From: Apricaphanius iberus
Lineage: Eukaryota > Chordata > Actinopteri > Cyprinodontiformes > Aphaniidae
Assembly (NCBI GenBank): GCA_028564705.1
Contig: JAPXFQ010001958.1
Location: 868,001 to 932,000, forward strand
Direction: 5' to 3'
DNA: 64,000 nucleotides
The position numbers and the translations under genes were made by a program. Shown here piece by piece: positions 40,719 through 52,400 of the stretch (position 1 is its first letter; the number at the start of each line of letters is the position of its first letter). Under the pieces are notes generated by a model. It was not told where the DNA came from. It saw nothing but the letters and a program-made list of their open reading frames with translations, and made no database searches.

Positions 40719-43399
40719 ACAGTCGTGGCCAAAAGTTTTGAGAATGACAAATATTAGTTTTCACAAAGTTTGCTGTTAAACGGCTTTCAGATCTTGGCTT
40801 CAGTTGTTTCCGTGATGTACTGAGATCATTATGTCAAGGTGATTGTGTTAGGATGGCAGACTTAACATGTTAAAAAGAGGGTGATGCCTGAAATCATTGT
40901 TCTTCCATTGTTAACCATGGTGACCTGCAAAGAAAGGCGTGCAGCCATCATTGCGTTGCATAAAAAATGGTTTCACAGGCAAGGATCTTGTGGCTATTAA
41001 GATTGCACCTAAATCAATAATTTATAGGATTATCAAGAACTTCAAGGAAAGAGGTTAAATTCTTGTTAAGGGCGTCCGAGAAAGTCCAGCAAGCGCCAGG
41101 ATTGTCTCCTAAATAGGATTCAGCTGCAGGATCAGAGTGCCACCAGTGCATAGCTTGCTTAGGAATGGCAGCAAGCAGGTGTGAGCGCATCTGCACGCAG
41201 TGAGGCGAAGACTTTGGAAGATGGCCTGGTGTCAAGAAGGGCAGCAAAGAAGCCACCTCTCACACACACAAAAAAACACATCAGGGACAGATTGATCTTC
41301 TGCAGAAAGTATGGTGAATGGACTGCTGAGGACTGGGGCAAAGTCATATTCTCAGAGGAAGCCTCTCTCCAATTGTTTGGGGCATCTGGAAAAAGGCTTG
41401 TCCGGAGAAGAAAAGGTGAGCGCTACCATCAGTCCTGTGTCATGCCAAAAGTAAAGCATCCTGAGACCATTCATGTGTAGGGTTGCTTCTCATCCAGGGG
41501 AGTTGGCTCACTTACAAAAACACAGCCATGAATAAAGAATGGTAGCAAAACAACCCCCAACAGCAACTTCTTCCAACAATCCAACAACAGTTTGGTGAAG
41601 GCCTCCTTCCTCTTAGACAAAGCTTACAGTTAGAGACAGGTTAGACAGGTAGCTAGGAAGAGACAGGTTAATGTTAGTAGTCTAGTAGAGTGTCAAAACC
41701 TAGGAAGAGATAGGTTAATGTTAGTAGTCAGGTAGAGTAGCTAGGTAGAGATAGATTAATGTAAGCCAGGTAGAGTGTTAGTAGCTAGGTCTCCTAGTAG
41801 CTAGGAGACAGGTTAATGTTAGTAGCTATGCTGCTTTAGGCTTAAACATTGTATTGTAATAACTTTTCTTGTAAAGTGCCTGGAGATGACATCTGTTGTG
41901 AAATGGCGCTATATAAATACACTGAATTGAATTGAAGAACAATGCATTTACTCGCACGATGCAGCACCGTTCCATAAGGCAAAAGTGATAACCAATTGGC
42001 CCGAGGACCAAAACGTTGACATTTTGGGTCCATGGCCTGGAAACTCCCCAGATCTTAATCCCATTGAGGACTTGTGGTCAATCCTCAAGAAGCGGGTGGA
42101 CAAACAAAAACCCACTAATTCTGACAAATTCCAAGAAGTTATTATGAAAGAATGGGTTGCTAACAGTCAGGATTTGGCCCAGAAGTTGATTGAAAGCATG
42201 CCCAGTCAAATTGCAGAGGTCCTGAAAAAGAAGTGCCAACACTGCAAATACTGACTCTTTGCATAAATGTCATGTAATTGTCAATAAAAGCCTTTCAACA
42301 GTATGAAGTGCTTGTAATTATATTTCATTACATCACAGAAACAACTGAAACAAAGATCTAAAAGCAGTTTAGCAGCAAACCTTGTGAAAACTAATATTTG
42401 TGTCACTCTCAAAACTTTTGGCCATGACCACGAGTGCACATTTAGCACAGAACTCACATGTCCGCAGGTTCTTGTGTAGTTTAGAGGGGCAAGTCGTACA
42501 AGCATATTCGGATGTCAAATTGCGTACTTGCTACGCAAATTGAGTACAGGTTGACAGGTTTAGAAACCCATCTTGACAGAAAAAAGAATGTACACATTTT
42601 TGCTAATTTACACAAAAAAAAAACTTGAAATATCACATGGTCATAAGTATTCACACTCTTTGCTATGACACTCATTTACCTCACATGCTGTCCATTTTTT
42701 CCAATCCTCCTTGAGATGGTTCTCCTTTACTGGAATCCAGCTGTGTTTAAGTAAACTGATAATTTAATTAATAACTGATTAGGTTTTGATAAGGAAAGAC
42801 TTAACAGCTCTCAGTGCATTTCAGAGCAGATGAGATTTATGAGGTCAAAGGAACTGTCCAAGTAGCTCAGAGACAGAATTATAGCAAGGCTCTGGCCAGG
42901 ATTGAAAAAGAATTTCTTCAGCACTCAAGGTTCCTAAGAGCACAGTGGCCTCCATAAACCTCATATGGAAGAAGTTTGGGACGTCCAGCCAAAGTGAGCA
43001 ATCATGGTAAAAGAGCATCTGTGAGAGAGGTAAGGAAGAACCCAAAGATCATTGTGGCTGAGCTCCAGAGATGCAGTAGGGAGATGGGAGAAAGTTACAC
43101 CAAGTCAACTCTCACTGTGGCCCTCCACCAGTCGGGGGTTGATGGCAGAGTGGCCCGACGGAAGCCTCTCAGTGCAGGACATATGAGCATAGAGTTTGCC
43201 AGAAGAACACTTGAAGAACTCCCAGACTATGAGAAAAAAAAGATTATTTGGTCTGATGAGACCAAGATTCAACTTTTTGGCATTAATTCTAATCTTTGTA
43301 CGTGGAGAAACCTGGCACTGGACATCACCAACGCTAGTGTTCCTTAACCGAGGGGCTGCACCCCCTAGTGATCCGTGTTGGTATTGCAAGAAGTCCTTG

Positions 43400-43453
<54 letters not shown>

Positions 43454-46400
43454 TGCTCATAAAAATTAAAGGAGCACTTTAAAGAGACACAGATACATCA
43501 GATCTCAATATGAAGTTGGATATCTGTACAAATAACGACAGGGCAATGTCTTAGGAACAAAAGGATGCTCAGTCTTTTAATGGAAATAAAAGTTTTCGGC
43601 CAACAGATGGCTCGATTGTGTAGAAACCCTTAAATCAGTGTGAAATGAAGATGTAGCAGGCTAGTCCATTTTTTTCAAAAACTTAATTTCTGCAACTCAA
43701 AATGCTTTTCAGTATCTTGTGTGGCCCCCACGAGGTTGTATGCATGCTTGACAACGTCGGGGCATGCTCCCAATGAGACGACGGATGGTGTCTTGTGGCA
43801 TTTCCTCCCAGATCTGTGTGAGGGCATCCCTGAGCTGTTGTACAGTCTGAGGAGCAACCTGGCGGCGCCTAATGGACCGAAACATAATGTCCCACGGATG
43901 TTCTATTGGGTTTAAGTCAGGGGATCATGAAGGCCATTCAATTGTTTAAATTCCTTCATCCTCCAGGTACTGCCTGCATACTCTTGCCATATGAGGCCGG
44001 GCATTGTCCTGCATTAGGAGGAAAGCAGGACATACTGCACCAGCGTAGGGTCTGACAATGGGTTCATGGATTTCATCTCAATACCTTATGGCAGTCAGAG
44101 CACCATTTCCTAGGCAGTAGAGGTCTGTGCGTCCCTCGATGGATATGCCTCCCCAGACCGTCACTGACCCACAACCAAACGATGTTGAACGATGTTGCAG
44201 ACAGCATAACGTCTCCTCGTCTTCTCCAGAGTCTTTCACATGTATCACAGGTGCTCAGGGTGAACCTGCTCTCGTCTGTAAAAAGTACAGGGCGCCAGTG
44301 GCGGACTTGCCAATTCTGGCGTCCTTGAGCAAATCCCAGTCGAGCTCCACGGTGCTGGACAGTGAGCACAGTGCCCAATACAGGACTTCGGGCCCTCAGG
44401 CCATCTTCATGAAGTCTGTTCCTGATTGTTTGGGTAGACACATTCACACCAGTGGCCCTCTGGAGGTCATTCTGTAGGGCACGAGCAGTGCTCAGCCTTT
44501 TCCGCCTTGTACAAAGGAGCAGGTATTGGTCCTGCTGATGGGTTGAGGACCTTCTACGGCCCTGTCCAGCACTCCGAGAATAGCCACCAGTCTTCTGAAA
44601 TCTCCTCCATGTTCTGGAGATTGTGCTGGGAGACACATTAAACCTTCTCGCTGCAGCACGTGTGGATGTGCCATCCTGGAGAAGTTGGACAACTTGTGCA
44701 ACTTCTGTAGGGTTAAGGAATCGCCTCATACTGCCAGTAGAGAGAATTACTCAAGCCAAAACCAGCCAAAAAGATCAAGAGCCTTAAAATTAGAATATCA
44801 TGATAAAGATTATTTCAATTGTTGCATTAAAGACACCTTTATACAGCATTTTTGAGAAATATATAACATAGCGGTACATACAGATTTCTCAAAAATACTG
44901 TGTTTTGTTACTATATTTGGAAGTTATTGGAAGTTACTGCATCTCTTAAATTTTCAGAGACTGCTGCATATATTTTTAGTCCGCAGACATTATCAAAAAT
45001 TTGCAAGGGGTCCTGGACCCAAGACACGCTGAGAACCACTGACCTACCCAATACAATCCCTACAGTGAAAAATGGTGGTGGAAGCATGTTGTGGGGGTGT
45101 TTTTCAGCTGCAGGGACAGGACAACTGGTTGCAATAGAAAGAAAGATGAATGAGGCCAAGTACAAAGAAAAAGTCTTCCAGAGCGCTAAAGACTCTAGAC
45201 TGGGCCAAAGGTTTACGTTTCAACAGGACAATGACCCTAAGCACACAGCTAAAATAACAAAGGAGTGGCTTTGGAAAACTTGGTGACCGTTCTTTACTGG
45301 CTCAGCCAGAGTCCTGACCTAAGCCCAATTGAGCATCCCTGGACAGACCTGAGAATGACTGACAGAACTGGAGAGGATCTGCAAGGAAGAATGGCAGAGG
45401 ATCCCCAAATCAAGATGGGGAAAACTTGTTGCCTCATTCCCAATAAGACTCATGGCTGTAGTAGCTCAAAAAGGGTGCTTTTACTCTATACAGAGCAAAG
45501 GATCTGAATACTTACGACCATGGGATATTTCCGTTTTTGCTTTCTTAATAAATGTGCAAGAAATTCTATATTTCTGTTTTTCTAAGATGGGGTGCTGGGT
45601 GTACATTAATGAGAAATTAAATGAACTTTGATTTGAACAAATGGCTGCAATGAAACAAAGAGTGAACATTTTAAAGTTATCTGAATACTTTTATACGGTA
45701 AGTATTGGTTTCATTAGTTTAACGTTGATAAGAATTTGAAAAATTTTTTCTACTCGAATTTGTCATTTTGCAAGTATGTCATGTATTTGTATTTATTTTA
45801 GTCTCTAGAATTTGCACATAACTTTATATTTTTTGTCAAATTATATCATTTTAAATATTGAATCATATGTTACAATCTCAAAACAAGTCTTCCAGCACTC
45901 AATACTCGAGCATTCCTTTTACTAAACACTTTTTTACTCTTACTGGATAAATTTTTGGGATTACTACTTTGAGTAAAAATTTGTTTAAGTAGATGTACTT
46001 TTATTAGGATGAAATATTTTGGCAACTCTACCCACCTCTGATGTTTTTTTTATGTATGGGAATTGTTTTAATAAAGGAGCTTAGTCTCTGCCTAATCTTT
46101 TATTAAAACTGGATTTACCATGTTAGTCTCAACACCACCACCTGATAAACATCTTGTAGCAGACAACTACTGAGTTAGTGAAAACTATCAGTTTTTACAG
46201 GCTTCCAGTTATTGCGCTGCGCTGAACACACAAGTGTTTTGGAGCCCCCAAGGAAATTCAGAGGATAAACTAACCAAACAGGACCTGTGAATTACCAGAC
46301 CGTGTGAGAAATCAAGAACAACCAGCCCAAATGTCCCCGAAACAATATACAAAAAAACACAAATCATCTAAAAGTAGAAGCTACAGGTAATCTGCAAATG

Positions 46401-49400
46401 GCAGGTGCTAATGCTAGCAGTGGATAATCAGATTTGGTGGATAGTTCAAGCCTGTTTCTTAACGCCATTGGCGCAATGAAAGAAGAATTTATAAAGTTAA
46501 AAAAAAGTTTGACGGCCTGTTTAGTGCTATTGAGTGAATGCCGCGAAGACTCATCCCAAAAAATATTACAATTTTGAAAATCTGATTTGCAAGAAAATCT
46601 AACCGAGGAAGAATGGGCCAGAGGATGTTTAAGAGTTCAAACTCAAACTGTGAATAAAAAACCTAAATTGTTACAATACAAATGGATAAGCAGACAGTAT
46701 ATATATAACCCCAGGTAAGCTGCACCTTTTTAACCCTAACATCCAGGATACTTGTATTAAGTATAAGCAACAAAAAGGCTCTTTATTCCATTGCATGTGG
46801 GAATGCACTCTAATATACTCTTTTTGGGAAAAAGTGATGAACCTGGCCAGTCAAATCACGGAAAATGAAGTACCCCTCAAACCAAAGTTATCTATCCTGA
46901 ATATTTACCCGGACAACTTTGTGACCTCCAAAAGTGAAAAACCCTTACTCAATATTTGTTTTTGACTGCTAAAAGATGTATAGCCGGTTCATGGAAAAAG
47001 GAGAAATCTTGTACTACTTCGCAATGATTACAGGGATGTCTTTTTAATTGCCTTTAGAAAAGATAAGCTACGCTGTAAAAAATAAGCTTGACAAGTTTTG
47101 GAAAATCTGGAAGGCTTTCTGTAATTTCCTTGAGAAAAAAGGTATTGAAGTAGATGGCTGGAATTAAATACTGAACCAAAATGTATCTGTCTTTTATCTT
47201 GATTTAGTATAAACCTTTTGGTGTATATATATATATATATATATATATAGCTGTTTAATTTTCTTTTATTTATCTTTGTACCACCATGAGTGTCATACAT
47301 GTAATGATGTTTTCCTTCGTGGTTAAAAGGACCCCCTTTTTTTTGTGTGCCTTCTTGTTCTATGTTGTTTGCCGTTTTTAAATTAACAATATGTGCAATA
47401 AACATATGTTTAAAAAAAAAAGAGTTTTTCACACGAAGAAGGTCAACAGTAAATATCCCCAATACACCTGATAAAGTTATTTGTTTACTGACCTTCCGAG
47501 GACATTACCCACCAGTATTCCAACAGAGTATAGTACATTTTTTACAAACAACAGTATGACAACTTTTTTTAACTGATAATATAGGTAGTGCTCTGCTATA
47601 ACTAGTGGCCTTAAAAAGAGTTTCAAAACATTTCTTCGAAAAGTACAAGATACAAAGTGCAATGGCTGATATGGAAAATGCAGTAGAAGGCAACATACGG
47701 ACTATCTTTGAAGGTACAAGTCCACTGTCCAGCTCAAGGCGGTCTTCAATAAATGCAACCCCAAGACGACTGAAGTTGTTCAGACTGGTCTGTGCCACTG
47801 CCCTGAATGGCTGGCCAGGGCTGAAGGCCAGTGGAAAACAGTAGTCAGACCACTTCAGCACCTGTACATAGAAATAAACAACATAAATGTAATTACTGCT
47901 TCTTAGAAAAAAAATAAAAAATAATGTAATTTAATTGCTTTCCAGGGGTAAAACATATTTTGAAAGGGGTATGAGAGGGTCTTAAATTAAAGATCTGGGA
48001 TTTTTTTTTTCTGTTACAGAATAATGCTGAAACATAGAATATAAAGTAGAATTCTGATGTTAAGAATACACTAATTGAAGAAATAGTAAGGAAATGTTTA
48101 AAATGCTGTTTTGTGATAGTGTAAAAATATTTAAATTAAAGTGGAAGTAATATCTTTAAAAATAAAAAAAGAATGCTGAAGCTACGGTTTCTTCTCATCA
48201 GGTTTAGCATGAGTCAGGATAGCCTCTGTGCTGACTAAGAGTTAGCACAGATAAGTTTATCTACAAAAAGAAAAATAATGTTTTGATATTACATCCTATT
48301 CCATTTACACAAGACAAGACTGTAAGAGCCATTTGTTAAAGTTTAATTTATCATTAACCTCTTGTTGAAAAACTTTTTCTTGTAAATTCAAAAGTTAGGA
48401 AGAGATAGGAAGAGGTAGAGTAGCTAGGTAGAGATAGATTAATGTAAGCCAGGTAAAGATCCGGAGCCGGAAGAAATGAGCCCCACGGGGGCCAGCCAGC
48501 GCCGGAGAGAGGTCCCTCAAGGGGATCCTCCCGCACAGTGCGGCCGCCCATTACCTGCCGGGTTGAATCCCCCGGGCAGACTGTGCGGACCCCACCCGTT
48601 TATCTCTTAAACGTTTCTCGCCCTCTTCAACTCTGTCCTCTCAGTTTTGTCAATTTTTCCTTAAGATAGTTGTCGACTATCGGTCTCGTGCCGGTATTTA
48701 GCCTTAGATGGAGTTTACCACCCACTTTGGGCTGCATTCTCAAACAACCCGACTCCGAGAAGACCCCGGCATGACGGGGGCCGTTACCGGCCCTACACCG
48801 TCCACGGGCTGAGCCTCGATCAGGAGGACTCAGACAGAGTGTTGGTAGCAAGGTCTCCTAGTAGCTAGGAGACAGGTTAATGTTAGTAGCTATGCTGCTT
48901 TAGGCTAGGCTGTTGGAGGACATTATTAGGGTCTGTTCCTACTTTCTCTCCTACTTCTCCCCAACTGCATGATGTGCTGTCAATTCAAGCACTAACCTGT
49001 TTTCTATTATAGTAGGTGCTCCGGATTAGCCCTGCTTGACGACCCTGACTAAGATGGCATTGCAGTGACGGAAAATTCTCCACGTCCTGCAACAAACTTC
49101 TGCATCAGTTCTATTGCTCTTTCTGTGTCTCTGTTATGTATTCTCCAAGCCACAGACGGTCGCGGCAGATAACCGCTTGTGCTGAGCCTGGTTCTGCCGG
49201 AGGTTTCTTCCTGTTAAAAGGGAGTTTTTCCTTCCCACTGTCGCTTCATGCTTGCTCAGTATGAGGGATTGCTGAGAATTCCACGACGCAATCTTCTGTG
49301 GTTCTGTAATTTCTACACTAAACATTGTATTGTAATAACTCTTTTTGTAAAGTGCCTTGAGATGACATCTGTTGTGAAATGGCGCTATATAAATAAACTG

Positions 49401-52400
49401 AATTGAATTGAATTGAATTAAATAAATAAAAAACATGTCCTCATAATCTCTGCAGTTTATCATCAATTTTTACTTCATTTTTGATTTCCTTTTCCATTTT
49501 TAATTAATTTCCACTTTTCTCATCTTTTTGACTTTGTTCATGTGCTTTTCCACATTTTCTTGTCATTTGAACTTTTAGTCATTTTGAATTTTTCTTCATC
49601 CCTTCCACCCCATTGTCAATGTATTTCTTTCTACTTTTCATCAATTTTTCCGAGTGTCAATACTTTTTTTTAACGTGACTACTCTTAGCACGATATTTAT
49701 TTAAAAATACAATACACTTTGTTTATATTACCATTAGCAATTTTATGCACAGTCTTAAAATTATGTGCTTGTAAAGACTTGTATATAAAATAAATATTGT
49801 AGAAACAATACAGGTGGAAGAGCAACAAGTCTAAATGGAATATTTCAAAACAAAAGTTTGCCAGACTCACCTTTATGCCTGTATAAATAATTATTGACAA
49901 AGTTCATGTGACGGTCTATCACAACCAGTGGTCCTGTTCACAGAACATTTGTCATATTTGACCTTTTTTTTTTAAATGGTCATGGAAATATCTAAATAAG
50001 GCTTTTAATCAGGTGGGGCTCATTAATGTACACATTTGTAGTTTTTCCCTAAAATAGGCTGTTGCGGCTTATAATCAGGTGGGCTTTATAGTCCAGAAAA
50101 TACGATAGTCAAAATAAAAACTATGAAGAAGTATGTGTGTTTGCAGACTGCTAATGTCATGTGGAGGGCAATTAATAATAAAGATCATGGCCAGTACAGT
50201 ACAGTACAAAATGTCTATGTTATTTAAAATATTGTAAACAAAAATATGGGTTTTATACAGGGTGCTGAGCTCGAAGAAGAAATGTAGCAGTATAAAATTG
50301 TTTTTTGATTTACACATTTCAAATGCATTAAGTTATACATGAGCACCCTATGATTCCATCTATGATTAAGTGGTCGTAGCAATACCAATATTTATCAGTA
50401 TACCACAAGCACACAAGTAGTGGCTAGCGAGCTTATAAAACAGTCAGTACACTTCTTCAGATGCGCTTCAAAGGGATTACGCCGCAAGCCCTGAGAGGGC
50501 GACAGAGGGCAAATACCCCTAAAATTCCAGTGTGTGTCTTTAATAATCAACTTCCATCTTGCATCAGAGACCCAATTGTTCCATATGTTCCTAACAGAGC
50601 ACTTTGCTCTCAGAATGCAGGTTTACTGATGGTTCCTAGGATTTCTAAAAGGACCTGATCTTATATCCTGCTCAGCTGCAAAGCCCTGTTGGATGGGGGG
50701 CATCTACTCAGATGATGCTCCTAGTAACTAAAAGTCTTCTGTGTTCTGTTATTAACTTTACACTTTCGTTAATATTTTTATGTCTCTGCTCTGTCTTCTC
50801 AGACCCCCCCGACGGTCGTGGCAGATATCCGCTCATACTGAGTCAGTTTCTGCTGGAGGTTTCTTCCTGTTAATGGATAGTATCTCCACTGTCGCCATGC
50901 GCTTACTCATTACGATGGATTGCTGAGATTCCTGGAATAGAAAACTTTTACCTGACTGGAATGTTTCTATATTTGTATTGAAATGACTGTTCTTGTAAAG
51001 TGCCTTGAGATGACATCTGTTGTGAATTGGCGCTATATAAATAAACTCAATAGAAAACCTGAATTGAGACATCCAAAACTGACATAACATTTAAATCCCA
51101 AAATCCCAACATGAGGAAATACCGTTATTAGTTATGTAGTGTGTGAAGCCTACTTGCTTATTTGTTGCAGGAGAAGGATAGCCCACTTTTATTTCTGCAG
51201 CTTCTATTAAAAATGAAATATTATCTATTCGATTAACATCGATTATAGAGGATCCAAGAACAGTCCATTGGCTGAGGTCATCACATGCCTGGGGGAAGAA
51301 AGCATAAAAGAAAAATCACTTAGAACCAATATACGTCACATGACCTGTGAACAATGCAGGGAGAGGAGGAAACGCTTTGCTTTAACCTGTTTTAAAATGG
51401 TTTAAAGCTTGACAGAAGCCAACGCTGCTCAAAATTTGGTACCAGAGGAATAGTACTTGGGAAATTATATTGGCTATAAAAACAATTATGCTGCACAACA
51501 CCAGGTATTATACAGATTATATTACTACCTAACAATGTACACTATGAACCTTTATCAACACCTAAAAGAACATCACACCACCATATGTGAGAGTTGCATG
51601 GCTAAAACGCCAGCCACCAGATGACCCCAAGGGGGAAAACATTGCAGCCAGCCTGAGGGGATGATTTTAAGTAAATAAATAATCTTGTTTAGATTGAGCC
51701 ATGCTTCATTTGCCTTTATCTTAGAATAAGTTTAGCCTATGGAATGGAAAAAAATATGTTTTTATTATGCTGATTGTTTCTAATAATACAGATTGCAAAT
51801 TAAATCGCAGGCTGATCCTACCTGTGCTCCGATAAAAAGCTACATATTTTGTATTTTTTCTTAAGTGACCTGTCGAGCAGTTTGCTACTCATAATTGGTG
51901 CCTGAGTACCAATTACAAGCCCAACAGATTTACTTTAGTACTCCACTTGATATATATGTATGAAAAAATCTTTATTAATGATTACTGTGGGTTTAATTTC
52001 TTGAAGTTATGAACACGAAATTGAGATAACAAGGAAGAAAAAAAGAAGAAGAAGAGAAACAGGACTGGTAGAAGTGGGAACTGACAATACAAGATAGGGA
52101 GGTAAACAGGGAACACAAGAAAACATCCCAGTCCTTCACCTCTGTTGGACAGCAGAGAAGTGGGAAAAACAAAACAAACAAATAGAACAGAACATTAACA
52201 AAACGGATCAAGTAATATAAACTAAGAACAACACATTCACTACATACGAAAATGGATTAATGAAAACAACACTAATGTTTCTGGTAAGTTCCCGGTACCA
52301 ACCATCTATTGACGATAACCTCAGCTCAAGAATATGTCTGTACACACCAATGTCCCACACCTATGAGTGTGTGCGAGCATGCAAGTGTAAATAAGGTTAT

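Larger units (their letters stand above)
41150..42254 (+). pseudogene. Tc1-like transposase pseudogene
   Basis: Pieces: [50 protein letters not shown] text (about 41955) and [20 protein letters not shown] to the stop at 42254. The first catalytic position, normally SDE, reads SEE; the second Asp and the Glu remain. Upstream HTH text is shifted. A retroelement tail splits the gene between motifs one and two. Confidence 0.85.
40720..42436 (+). mobile_element. Tc1/mariner element (second family) with retroelement insertion
   Basis: Left end cagtcgtggccaaaagtttt, gagaatgacaaatattagtt, ttcacaaagtttgctg; right end its reverse complement with small changes (ctcaaaacttttggccatga). TA at 40718-40719 on the left; the right flank is degenerate (CA). 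A 332 bp retroelement tail lies at 41601-41932. The transposase is broken. Confidence 0.9.
43335..45041. mobile_element. hAT-like element inside a Tc1, carrying another Tc1
   Basis: Left end tagtgttccttaaccgaggg, right end reverse complement cagtggttctcagcgtgtct. Flanking 8 bp accaacgc (43327-43334) and acctaccc (45042-45049) differ at two positions and fit an aged hAT target duplication. The surrounding Tc1 reads on normally from ...GACATC to ACCTACCCAAT. Without the inner Tc1-like element it is about 0.4 kb. Confidence 0.75.
42960..45480 (+). pseudogene. Tc1-like transposase, disrupted by insertion
   Basis: Left part: [40 protein letters not shown] (HTH), [20 protein letters not shown], then [12 protein letters not shown] to ALDIT at 43326. 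Right part from 45050: [39 protein letters not shown], and after a shift [16 protein letters not shown]. All three catalytic positions (D, D, E) are present but on separate pieces and frames. Confidence 0.85.
42540..45702 (+). mobile_element. Tc1/mariner element (third family) split by a hAT element
   Basis: The left part (tcacatggtcataagtattc, actctttgctatgacac) and right part (ctgaatacttttatacggta) resemble the ends of a fish Tc1 family. Transposase pieces lie on both sides of a 1.7 kb insertion (43335-45041). The exact left end is uncertain. Confidence 0.7.

Noticed and set aside
48458..48832. A functional rRNA gene
   Set aside because: Only about 375 bp, diverged, embedded in a retroelement, with no 18S or 5.8S nearby.
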